Below are positions 24,546 through 32,754 of a DNA stretch of 64,000 nt, piece by piece. Position 1 is the first letter of the stretch. Each line of letters opens with the position of its first letter. Under the pieces are notes generated by a model. The model saw only the letters and a list, made by a program, of their open reading frames with translations. It was not told where the DNA came from and made no database searches. The position numbers were made by a program, and so were the translations under genes. This DNA is from Nostoc sp. HK-01 (GTDB taxonomy: Bacteria; Cyanobacteriota; Cyanobacteriia; Cyanobacteriales; Nostocaceae). The DNA lies in contig AP018318.1 of the NCBI GenBank assembly GCA_003990705.1, positions 186,001 to 250,000 of the forward strand, read 5' to 3'.

Positions 24546-25658
24546 ATGCGATTAGGAATCAAATTTTCTCCTCCAACTAAAATAAAAAGTGGTAGTGCTT
24601 ATACTTTTGCTACTAACTTAATTCCTATTTTGTATAAACAAAATCCTGATCTCAAAATATTTACAGCAAGTCCGCAGGTATTTTCTGAACTAGAAGGCTT
24701 ATTCATTAACTATACAGAAAATCCATTTTGGCAATCATCTCCTACAAAAAAAATAGCTTCTTGGCTATACCAACAAGTAACCTTAGAACATCAACTAATC
24801 CAGGAAAAAGTTGATACTTTATATTGTCCTTTCAATTATGAATCTTTACTCTGGACACGTAAAATACCTCAAGTAATTACTGTTCATGACTTGATTCCTT
24901 TAATGTGGCAAGAAGATTTTAAGGCAACTTCAACTCTTTGGAAATATCTTTATATCCCAGCAATTAAAAATGCCAAAGCTATTATTACAGAATCAGAAAA
25001 TACTAAAAGAGATATTCTAAAATTCTGTAATATTTCACATGAAAAAATCTTTGTCATTCCTATAGGATTTACCTTTAAAGAAATTAAATCAGAAGATTGT
25101 AGCTACAAACAAGAGCCTTATATACTTTATGTTTGTAGCACTCATTATCCTTATAAAAACTTACCCAAATTATTCACAGCTTATCAGGCAATTCATCATA
25201 ATATTCCTCATAAACTGGTCATTGTTGGTAAATCAATAGCACGATTTACTCCACAAATTAAAGCCCAAATTTCCGAACTGGGTTTGTCAGAAAAAATAGT
25301 TTTAAGAGAGAATCTTTCGGATACAGAATTAGCAATAATTTATAAAAATGCTGATTTGTTTGTTTACCCCTCGCTTTATGAAGGTTTCGGTATACCACCT
25401 CTAGAAGCTATGTCTTATGGTGTTCCTGTTATAGCTTCGGGTGTAGCATCCATACCAGAGGTGTGTGGAGATGCTGCTTTCTATATTGAGCCTCATTCTG
25501 TGGAAAGTATAGCGGATGGTATTGTTAAAGGACTAACTGACTCTGATTTAAGACAAAAGCTAAAAATAGCAGGGCAAGAGAGAGTTAAATTATTTAATTG
25601 GGAAACCTCTGCTGAGAAAATATTAGAAGTTTGTCAAATAGTCAGTCAATCAACTTAA
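24546..25658 (+). CDS. Glycosyltransferase family 4
   Basis: This 370-residue protein starts at the ATG of MRLGIKFSPP; an in-frame TTG eight codons earlier is the alternative. The GT-B fold is evident: an N-terminal domain with VITVHDLIPLMW and IITESENTKRDIL, then PYILYVCSTHYPYKNL opening the nucleotide-sugar domain. The retaining-enzyme E-x7-E motif (YEGFGIPPLEAMSYG) lies near 278-287. It is closest to mannosyl- or rhamnosyltransferases for polysaccharide or lipid-linked sugars. No other polysaccharide gene is adjacent, so the acceptor is unknown. Confidence 0.92.
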   Translation: MRLGIKFSPPTKIKSGSAYTFATNLIPILYKQNPDLKIFTASPQVFSELEGLFINYTENPFWQSSPTKKIASWLYQQVTLEHQLIQEKVDTLYCPFNYESLLWTRKIPQVITVHDLIPLMWQEDFKATSTLWKYLYIPAIKNAKAIITESENTKRDILKFCNISHEKIFVIPIGFTFKEIKSEDCSYKQEPYILYVCSTHYPYKNLPKLFTAYQAIHHNIPHKLVIVGKSIARFTPQIKAQISELGLSEKIVLRENLSDTELAIIYKNADLFVYPSLYEGFGIPPLEAMSYGVPVIASGVASIPEVCGDAAFYIEPHSVESIADGIVKGLTDSDLRQKLKIAGQERVKLFNWETSAEKILEVCQIVSQST

Positions 25659-25705
25659 GACTTTGGGAATAGAATTTTCAGTTATCTTCTACACCAATAC
25701 AAATC

Positions 25706-25740
25706 AACCAGTAGAATACCTTCAGGTATTCTACTGGTTT
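25706..25740. terminator. Rho-independent terminator after the glycosyltransferase
   Basis: A perfect 15-base-pair stem (25706-25720 with 25725-25739) closes a TTCA loop. It lies 48 bases after the glycosyltransferase stop and before the convergent ThiS/MoaD-like gene, and may serve both directions. Confidence 0.85.
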
Positions 25741-25834
25741 CAACAAAAGCTTTGGATAAACAAGGAATGATTGAAAATAGTTTTTCGCTATTTTATTAAA
25801 GACATATTATTTGGCAATCCTAGATGTTATTGAC

Positions 25835-26110
25835 TTAACCGCCTGCAACAGCGGGGACAATACTCACTTCGTCACCATCTTTTAATGGTGTCTCTGTTCC
25901 ATCTAAAAAGCGAATATCTTCACTATTTACATACAAATTTAAAAAACGTCGTGGTTGTCCTTGTTCATCACACAAGCGAGATTTGATACCAGGACAGTTT
26001 GTTTCTAGAGAATCGAACAACTCAGAAATATTATTACCACTGCATTCTATGACAGCTTGATTATCTGTGAACTTTTGGAGAGCAGTAGGGACTAAAACAG
26101 TAACAGCCAT
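25835..26110 (-). CDS. ThiS/MoaD-like ubiquitin-fold sulfur carrier
   Basis: This 91-residue protein has the beta-grasp pattern of ThiS/MoaD/CysO proteins ([41 protein letters not shown]). It ends in the Gly-Gly that is adenylated and thiocarboxylated by an E1-like enzyme. It follows threonine synthase on the same strand after a 67-base spacer containing a heptamer repeat. In mycobacteria the related CysO gives sulfur to a PLP-dependent cysteine synthase, so a link with a neighbouring PLP enzyme is suggestive, but no E1-like gene is present here. Confidence 0.88.
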   Translation of the reverse strand: MAVTVLVPTALQKFTDNQAVIECSGNNISELFDSLETNCPGIKSRLCDEQGQPRRFLNLYVNSEDIRFLDGTETPLKDGDEVSIVPAVAGG

Positions 26111-26114
26111 ATTT

Positions 26115-26145
26115 GAAGTGTGAAGTGTGAAGTGTGAAGTGTGAA
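26115..26145. repeat. Heptanucleotide tandem repeat (STRR-type)
   Basis: Four copies of GAAGTGT plus a partial copy lie between thrC and the ThiS-like gene. Short tandemly repeated heptamers are typical of filamentous cyanobacteria. Confidence 0.9.
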
Positions 26146-26177
26146 ATCAAGCTTTTCAGCTTTTACCCTTGATAACT

Positions 26178-27482
26178 TTAGACTAGAACTTGTTGCCATT
26201 CTAAGCGGTCAAGGGTGCGAGAACGTTCTAGCGCACGTTCAAAGCTATCGAGTTTGGCATCAATTGTCAACGGTTCGCCAACGTAGCCTTGAACTGCTTC
26301 TTGGGTTTTCAAACCATTCCCAGTGATATAAACCACAGTAGTTTCATCTGGATCAATTTTGCCAGCTTCTACCAATTTTTTCAGCACGGCTACGGTTGTA
26401 CCACCAGCTGTTTCTGTAAATATACCTTCGGTTTCTGCCAACAGCTTGATGCCTTCAATAATTTCTGCATCAGTGACTGATTCTATATTACCGCCTGTCT
26501 TCTTAGCAATTTCGACAGCATATACACCATCTGCTGGATTCCCAATTGCGATCGATTTAGCAATTGTATTTGGTTTCACAGGTTTAATGAAGTCGCGGTC
26601 TTCTCTAAATGCTTGGGCGATGGGAGAACAACCTTCAGCTTGTGCGCCGCTGAAGCGAACATTTTTACCTTCTACCAAACCAACTTCTACAAATTCTTTG
26701 AAGCCTTTATAGATTTTGGTAAACAGCGAACCAGAAGCCAAAGGCGCAACTATATGATCTGGGAGTTCCCAGCCGAGTTGTTCTGCAACTTCAAAGCCAA
26801 GGGTTTTAGAACCTTCAGAATAATAAGGGCGCAGATTGATGTTCACAAAGCCCCAACCATGTGTGTTTGCAACTTCCGAACACAGGCGGTTTACTTGATC
26901 ATAGTTGCCTTTGACAGCCATAAGAGTAGGACTGTAAATCAAGCTGCCTAAGACTTTACCTGCTTCTAAGTCGGAGGGGATGAAAACGCAACAGTCTAAA
27001 CCTGCATGGGCTGCGATCGCAGCTGTAGAATTTGCTAGGTTGCCAGTGCTGGCACAAGATACTGTAGTAAAACCTAACTCTCGTGCGCGAGACAGCGCCA
27101 CAGATACCACCCGATCCTTGAAGCTGAGGGTGGGCATGTTGACGGCATCATTTTTAATGTAAAGCTTGTTGAGACCCAGGCGACGCGCCAAACGTTGGGA
27201 ACGCACCAAAGGAGTCATCCCAGTTCCCACGTCAATTACATTGTCAGTTGCAACAGGTAAAAATTCACGATAGCGCCAAATTGAATTTGGCCCGGCTTGA
27301 ATTTTTTCGCGGCTCACACTCAGGCGGATATTGTCATAGTTATATTTCACTTCCAACGGCCCAAAGCAAAACTCACAAACATGACTGGCTTTGAGTTCGT
27401 ATTCCGCGCCACATTCCTTACACTTCAAAGCTTCTAAGGTGGCTGTGGTTGTTTGGGTGTGTGTGGAGGTTGCCTGAGTCAT
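26178..27482 (-). CDS. thrC: Threonine synthase
   Basis: This 434-residue enzyme converts O-phosphohomoserine to threonine using pyridoxal phosphate. A zinc-ribbon-like N-terminus (Cys 21, 24, 36, 39) is followed by the PLP-binding TLSFKDRVV (Lys near 122) and the Ser/Gly loop CASTGNLANS. The later segments FSGAQAEGCSPIAQAF and EGIFTETAGGTTVAVL complete the fold type II pattern. The length and zinc ribbon match the plant/cyanobacterial-type enzyme. The ThiS/MoaD-like gene follows downstream. Confidence 0.96.
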   Translation of the reverse strand: MTQATSTHTQTTTATLEALKCKECGAEYELKASHVCEFCFGPLEVKYNYDNIRLSVSREKIQAGPNSIWRYREFLPVATDNVIDVGTGMTPLVRSQRLARRLGLNKLYIKNDAVNMPTLSFKDRVVSVALSRARELGFTTVSCASTGNLANSTAAIAAHAGLDCCVFIPSDLEAGKVLGSLIYSPTLMAVKGNYDQVNRLCSEVANTHGWGFVNINLRPYYSEGSKTLGFEVAEQLGWELPDHIVAPLASGSLFTKIYKGFKEFVEVGLVEGKNVRFSGAQAEGCSPIAQAFREDRDFIKPVKPNTIAKSIAIGNPADGVYAVEIAKKTGGNIESVTDAEIIEGIKLLAETEGIFTETAGGTTVAVLKKLVEAGKIDPDETTVVYITGNGLKTQEAVQGYVGEPLTIDAKLDSFERALERSRTLDRLEWQQVLV

Positions 27483-27975
27483 AGCGATCGCTTTCCCTGT
27501 TTGTCCATCAACTGTCGCTTGATAGTATCACGAGTAAAAATACCAGTCAAACATACCCGATAAAAATAGTCGGATATGCTTGAGCCATCTACAAATTTCT
27601 TGAGCAAGCAAAAACTTGTTGATGAACACTCAGTATTACGATATTGCCATATCAACGAAGTATAAAAAATTGGATTTGTCTTAATTATGACTTAGTAAAA
27701 AATACTGGATACCTTTGAGTATGAATTTTTGGTATACCAGTATTTCGACTGTTTTTTAATTCCAGAGGCTTGATTTAAGGTTGTTATTGTTACGCAACAT
27801 TGGTGTAACCAGTAATAGCCAAAGTGTCGGTAAATTAGACGGAATCTAAGTAAAATCTGTAACTCATAACAAATTAGGATTACATCACATTCAGAATTGA
27901 ATAATTCAATTCCAGCATTTATATCGACTCTCACCGAAATTAACCAGATTGCACCGTATTTAGCGACTACACCCA
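27483..27975. other. Intergenic region upstream of surface cluster A
   Basis: About 490 bases between the divergent thrC gene and the first DUF11 gene. A hairpin (AAATACTGGATACC at 27700-27713 with GGTATACCAGTATTT at 27731-27745, one bulged base) is followed by CGACTGTTTTTT. It may end a plus-strand RNA or lie in the leader of the DUF11 operon. No gene is seen. Confidence 0.5.
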
Positions 27976-30525
27976 ATGAAATCTCGTTATCAAATTAAAA
28001 AGCCTAAAAACTGCATATTTCGCAATACTTTAGTGGTAACAGTATTTTTAGCTAACGGGTTTTTTTTGGTCTCCCCAGGGTTAGCTCAAACTACGCCAAC
28101 CGCAGCTGGTTCAACTATTGACAACCAAGCGACAGCCACCTACGAAGACCCTAATAATCCCAATGTACCAATTAACAGTACTTCTAACACCGTAACTGTT
28201 ACCATAGCGGAAGTAGCGGGGATATCTGTTGTTGCTGGTACACCTGAAGATAGCAACGGTGGAAGTGTCCAAACAGGCGATATCATATATTTTCCTTTTA
28301 TAATCACTAATGTTGGTAACGACCCAACTAAGTTCCAAATTCCCACCCAATCTGGTATTACAGGCCCTGGTACACAAGGCACAATACAATATAGTACCGA
28401 CGGTGGCACAACATGGACAAATGTTCCCAATGGTGGCTTCACTACACCTTCCATCCCTGTCAACGGAACTATACAGGTACGAGTACCAGTCACAGTCAAT
28501 TCCGGTGTAACATCAGGTCAAACTATCAAAGTTACTCTAGGGGAAACTAACCCTGCTGACACCGCAACAAACTCGCCTCGTAGCGGCTCAGTTAATGATG
28601 CTAGAGATATTTATACAGTAGATAATGCAAATGGTACACCGGAAGAAGTTCTAGGTACGCCTGCCAACGGTGTAGTAGAAGGCAGTGCATCCGCCAGCAT
28701 TACCATTAATCCGAAAAATTATTCGTTAGCTACCATCTTCAAAACGCGTGGTACTTATGACAATAAAAATACTTTTGGAGATATAACAGACGATACCATC
28801 AACTACAACTTAAGTTTGCAAGTTAGGTCTACTGACAATACAGGACAAAACATCACTCCTTCAGCTTTAGCTGGTTCTGATGTACCTGGTCTTGCGGGTA
28901 AAAATATTTTAGTTTCCGATGCTATTCCGCCTGGGACACAACTAGCAGTTGCGCCAACTGCTCCCAGTGGATGGACTGTCGTTTATTCCACTACTGCTGT
29001 CAGCACATCAGCAAATGCAGCCACTTGGACAACTACAGCACCTACTTTATCTACAGTCACTCGTGTTGGTTTTATTAAACCCACTACAGATGGTAATCCA
29101 GCCACTTACCTTGCTGCGGCTGATGCACAATTAACTTCATTCTCCATTCAGCTAAAAGTTAAAAATGGAGAGACTCCACCTCTCACCATAGCCAACATCG
29201 CCCAAGTATTTGGTAAAACGCCAGAAACAGATGCGCCTGTGTTAGATGAGTCTGGTGATCAAAATCCCAGTAACTTTAATGGAATTTCCGGTAACATGAC
29301 ACCCCCATCAAACACAGACACGAATGGAGATGGTGTACCAGATCAGTTACCACCCACTGTACCTGATGGTTATATCAATAACCAAACTGATTTAGAAACA
29401 ACGGGAACTGATACTGCTGGTAACAATACTGGTGATAGTAATAACACAACCGCCAACTCTGGCGGTGAAGCCAACGTATTCACACTCGATGCTGTTTTAT
29501 TGCTCAATGGGCCTAACGGTTCTCCTGGAGCAGTAGGGCCGAGTAATAACAATGATGACTTCACTAATAAATCTTCTGATGTTCCTGCTAATACAACTCC
29601 AGGTTCGACATTTGATCCAGACCCTGTGACTTTTACTAACACCATTAAGAATACAGGAAATCAACCAGCCAATATTTCTTTATTACCTACACTACCAGCT
29701 AACCCAAATGACTTGCCTAACGATACAGTTGTGACTATATCTGCTAACAATGGTACAACGTCTGCTACTTATAAATACAATAACGGTGTATTTACGTTTA
29801 TAAGCGGCTCTGGTAAGGTAGGAGGAAACTCAGTTAGTGCCACAAATCCTGTACGCATTGATGGCGTAACATCAAATGGAACGGCTAACTATACTGTCAC
29901 TATTGACTTACCTACAGATACTCCACTTTCCACTGATCCTGGTATTGAACACGGTTTTCCTGTACCAATTACAGCATTTATAGACACTGATGGAGATGGT
30001 TTGGCAGTCGATGAGCGAGCGACAAACATCACAATTAATCGCGTCTACACTGGTTTCTTGCAACTCATCAAACAGTCACGAGTTTTAAAAGGAACTGGCC
30101 CAGCCGTTCAAGGTACTGATGGGACTTTGAGTACAACACCAAAAAAACCAGCACCAGGAAACATTATTGAGTACGTGATTCAGTACAAAAATATTTCTGA
30201 ACAACAGCCTGCGAGTGGTAGCAATAATGTCATTTTGAATGCTTCCCAAGTGGTGATTACAGAAGATGGCACTGTAACTCCGAATAATTGGGCAAAAGAT
30301 AATGATGGCAACGCTGCAATTGATACTAGCCATATTTCTGGATCAGCGCAAGATTCTGGCGGAACAATAACATTCTTTAGTGGTAATCCTGCTACTACTT
30401 CTGCTACTAACACAACTAGCGGTACTACTGTGACTACCGATGTCACTAAATATGTAGACACCGTTAATAGTAATGTTCCTCCTGGTACGACAGGAACCTT
30501 TACCTTTCAACGCAAAGTTAACTAA
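27976..30525 (+). CDS. Large exported DUF11-type surface protein, cluster A
   Basis: This 849-residue protein has a basic N-terminus and a signal peptide (cleavage near GLAQT, residue 36). The mature part is rich in Thr, Asn, Gly and Pro with few charges, typical of stacked Ig-like surface domains. It begins with the DUF11-protein N-terminal pattern STIDNQATATYEDP followed by NSTSNTVTVTI. DUF11-like modules recur (GDIIYFPFIITNVG; PDPVTFTNTIKNTGNQPAN; PGNIIEYVIQYKN). It ends in GTFTFQRKVN, loosely like the C-termini of the other large surface proteins here. Asp-rich loops (DTDGDGLAVDE, DTNGDGVPDQ) probably bind calcium. It heads a run of five genes reaching 39785. Confidence 0.82.
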   Translation: MKSRYQIKKPKNCIFRNTLVVTVFLANGFFLVSPGLAQTTPTAAGSTIDNQATATYEDPNNPNVPINSTSNTVTVTIAEVAGISVVAGTPEDSNGGSVQTGDIIYFPFIITNVGNDPTKFQIPTQSGITGPGTQGTIQYSTDGGTTWTNVPNGGFTTPSIPVNGTIQVRVPVTVNSGVTSGQTIKVTLGETNPADTATNSPRSGSVNDARDIYTVDNANGTPEEVLGTPANGVVEGSASASITINPKNYSLATIFKTRGTYDNKNTFGDITDDTINYNLSLQVRSTDNTGQNITPSALAGSDVPGLAGKNILVSDAIPPGTQLAVAPTAPSGWTVVYSTTAVSTSANAATWTTTAPTLSTVTRVGFIKPTTDGNPATYLAAADAQLTSFSIQLKVKNGETPPLTIANIAQVFGKTPETDAPVLDESGDQNPSNFNGISGNMTPPSNTDTNGDGVPDQLPPTVPDGYINNQTDLETTGTDTAGNNTGDSNNTTANSGGEANVFTLDAVLLLNGPNGSPGAVGPSNNNDDFTNKSSDVPANTTPGSTFDPDPVTFTNTIKNTGNQPANISLLPTLPANPNDLPNDTVVTISANNGTTSATYKYNNGVFTFISGSGKVGGNSVSATNPVRIDGVTSNGTANYTVTIDLPTDTPLSTDPGIEHGFPVPITAFIDTDGDGLAVDERATNITINRVYTGFLQLIKQSRVLKGTGPAVQGTDGTLSTTPKKPAPGNIIEYVIQYKNISEQQPASGSNNVILNASQVVITEDGTVTPNNWAKDNDGNAAIDTSHISGSAQDSGGTITFFSGNPATTSATNTTSGTTVTTDVTKYVDTVNSNVPPGTTGTFTFQRKVN

Positions 30526-30549
30526 TAGTAATTGATCAGGGTGACTACA

Positions 30550-31104
30550 ATGAAACAAATTTTAATGACGGGAATAGGGGCAAGTTTATTGTTGACTACA
30601 GCCTCATTTATCAGTAATTTACCAGATGCTTGGCAAACTAACAGAGCAGTTGCCCAAAACCCTACAAAACAACAGGCTTTAAAGTTAGTTTTAACAGCAG
30701 AAAAGCAAGTATTAATTAAGGATGAACAAAGCAAGCCAAAAATAACATGGCAAGCTTTGAATGATAAAGCAACTGTCAAACCAGGAGATATATTACGCTA
30801 TACCTTGACTGGTGAAAATACAAGCGATCGCCCGCTCAAAAATTTAAATCTCAATCAACCTATTGCCAAAGGTATGATTTATGTTTTGAAATCAGCTAAT
30901 TTTACTGGTAATGCCAAAATTAGCTACAGCATTGATGGCGGACGCAGTTTTGTAGAAAACCCCACAATTAAAGTTACTTTGACTAACGGCAATATCACAA
31001 CTCAGCCTGCACCGGCCAAGGCTTATACACATATTCGCTTTTATAGCCCAGTAATTGCAGCCAAAACTACGCTCAAAGTCACCTATCAAACGCAGGTACG
31101 TTAA
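30550..31104 (+). CDS. Small exported DUF11-like protein, cluster A
   Basis: This 184-residue protein starts at the ATG of MKQILMTG, with CAGGGTG upstream; an in-frame TTG six codons earlier is less likely. A signal peptide covers residues 1-37. One DUF11-like domain follows: ATVKPGDILRYTLTGENTSD then LNLNQPIAKGMIYV, KISYSIDGGRSF and a final TTLKVTYQTQV strand. It lies 24 bases after the 849-residue gene and is probably a partner or cap for the larger surface proteins. That role is inferred from context. Confidence 0.75.
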   Translation: MKQILMTGIGASLLLTTASFISNLPDAWQTNRAVAQNPTKQQALKLVLTAEKQVLIKDEQSKPKITWQALNDKATVKPGDILRYTLTGENTSDRPLKNLNLNQPIAKGMIYVLKSANFTGNAKISYSIDGGRSFVENPTIKVTLTNGNITTQPAPAKAYTHIRFYSPVIAAKTTLKVTYQTQVR

Positions 31105-31224
31105 ACAATAAATCAAAAAAAATTAATTTGGATAATTCATCACTTTTTTATTATTTAGCCTTTACAACTCAAATATTAATTTTTAGAATGTAAATCCATC
31201 TACTAAAAATGGCATTTCAAACAA

Positions 31225-32751
31225 ATGAAGTTAGTCAGTATTGCAAAAAAGCAAAAACAGATTATTTTTAGTAGTAAATGGCAACATAAATTGTCTAGCA
31301 TTATTGTGGCAATTAGTTTCTTATCTACCAATTTACCTTTCAAAGCAACGGCACAACAAGCAAGTAATAATATTGTTAACCAAGCTGGTTACACTTATAC
31401 AGATTCAAGTAATAATAAGAAATATCAAGGAATTTCTAGTGAACTGCAACTATTAACTGATATTATTATTTCCAGTAGCAAATCAGGCAGAATTTTAGGT
31501 TGTGCTGGCACAACATTGTCTGACTATACAGGTTTCTCAGTAGGTTTATATGAAGCTGACATTACTGATCCAACAGGTACAGAATTAGGCAAAATAGTAT
31601 CTTTAATTCGCACAGAGTTACCGGATGTTCCAAATAATAATCTGCCTGGTGGACAAACCCCAAATATTGAAAATTCTAATCCTTTTTTCTTGAGAAATAG
31701 TCCAGCAGGTGTTTACAATCTGCTGCTTGATCCAAATAGAGGTCAAACTGAGGTTGGTAAAACTTACATTTTGGTAGTCAATCCACCACAAAATTCCAGT
31801 TACCAACAACGGCGAATTAAAATTCAGATTACTGGTGTTGATAGCACTAATAAAAACAATGTTAAATATGTAGCAGCTTCTTTGGATGGAGAACCTTTGA
31901 ATAGTACAGGTGCAACCAGAGTTGAAGACACATTAGTTATGGTTGCGAATGCAGAAGTTAACCAACGTAGTTTATTAGCTTTGGCATTTACAGCTAATTT
32001 ATGTACAGCACAGCAATTACAGATTATTAAAACAGGCGATCGCGCCACGGCGGAACCAGGGGATACAGTTATTTACCGCATATCTGTGAAAAACTTATCT
32101 GATTCTGGTTTAAATAACTTAGTTGTTACTGATCACTTGCCTTTAGGCTTTCATTTCATTCACAAATCTGTGCGCGGTGAGTTGGATGGTCAAGCAGTTA
32201 ACATTACCACAGAGCGCAATGGTAATACAGTTATCTTCCGCACAGATGTGACGATTCCATCTCAAAAAGTGGTGAATATTGCCTACGCTGCCCAACTCAC
32301 ACCTGATGCAGTGCGGGGGACTGGTCGCAATAGTGCGATCGCGCGTGTACTCAGAACTGACAATAACTTAGCTGCCAAGGATGGCCCAGCAACTCACCAA
32401 TTAGTCATTCGTCCTGGAATTGTGGCTGACTGCGGCACAATTATCGGTCGTGTGTTTGAAGATAAAAACTTTGACGGTGAACAGCAAAATGGTGAACCAG
32501 GAATTCCCAATGCCGTAATTTTCTTAGAAAACGGTAATCGCATCACCACAGATCCCAATGGTTTGTTTTCTGTTGCTAATGTTTTGCCAGGAAGCCATAC
32601 AGGAGTACTCGACCTCAGCAGTATTCCTGACTATACCTTAGCTCCCAACCGCAAATTCCGCGAACGCAATACGCAATCTCGCTGGGTGCGTCTAGAACCT
32701 GGCGGCTTAGTCAGAATGAACTTTGCTGTCACCCCCAGCAGGAGTAAATAA
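31225..32751 (+). CDS. Exported DUF11-SdrD-like protein paired with the barrel gene, cluster A
   Basis: This 508-residue protein has a signal peptide (cleavage near residue 43) and an N-terminal NQAGYTYTDSS pattern like the 849-residue protein. A DUF11 domain lies near 270-385 (ATAEPGDTVIYRISVKNLSD...VVTDHLPLGF...RGTGRNSA). The C-terminal SdrD-B-like domain runs from about 400, with a calcium loop DKNFDGEQQNGEPGIPNAVI, and ends RMNFAVTPSRSK. The last 240 residues are closely matched by the cluster B protein at 50470. Its stop lies three bases before the barrel gene, so translation is probably coupled and the two products likely interact. Confidence 0.85.
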   Translation: MKLVSIAKKQKQIIFSSKWQHKLSSIIVAISFLSTNLPFKATAQQASNNIVNQAGYTYTDSSNNKKYQGISSELQLLTDIIISSSKSGRILGCAGTTLSDYTGFSVGLYEADITDPTGTELGKIVSLIRTELPDVPNNNLPGGQTPNIENSNPFFLRNSPAGVYNLLLDPNRGQTEVGKTYILVVNPPQNSSYQQRRIKIQITGVDSTNKNNVKYVAASLDGEPLNSTGATRVEDTLVMVANAEVNQRSLLALAFTANLCTAQQLQIIKTGDRATAEPGDTVIYRISVKNLSDSGLNNLVVTDHLPLGFHFIHKSVRGELDGQAVNITTERNGNTVIFRTDVTIPSQKVVNIAYAAQLTPDAVRGTGRNSAIARVLRTDNNLAAKDGPATHQLVIRPGIVADCGTIIGRVFEDKNFDGEQQNGEPGIPNAVIFLENGNRITTDPNGLFSVANVLPGSHTGVLDLSSIPDYTLAPNRKFRERNTQSRWVRLEPGGLVRMNFAVTPSRSK

Positions 32752-32754
32752 AGT

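Noticed and set aside
26115-26145. Possible CRISPR-like repeat
   Set aside because: The unit is only 7 bases with no spacers; it is a cyanobacterial heptamer tandem repeat.
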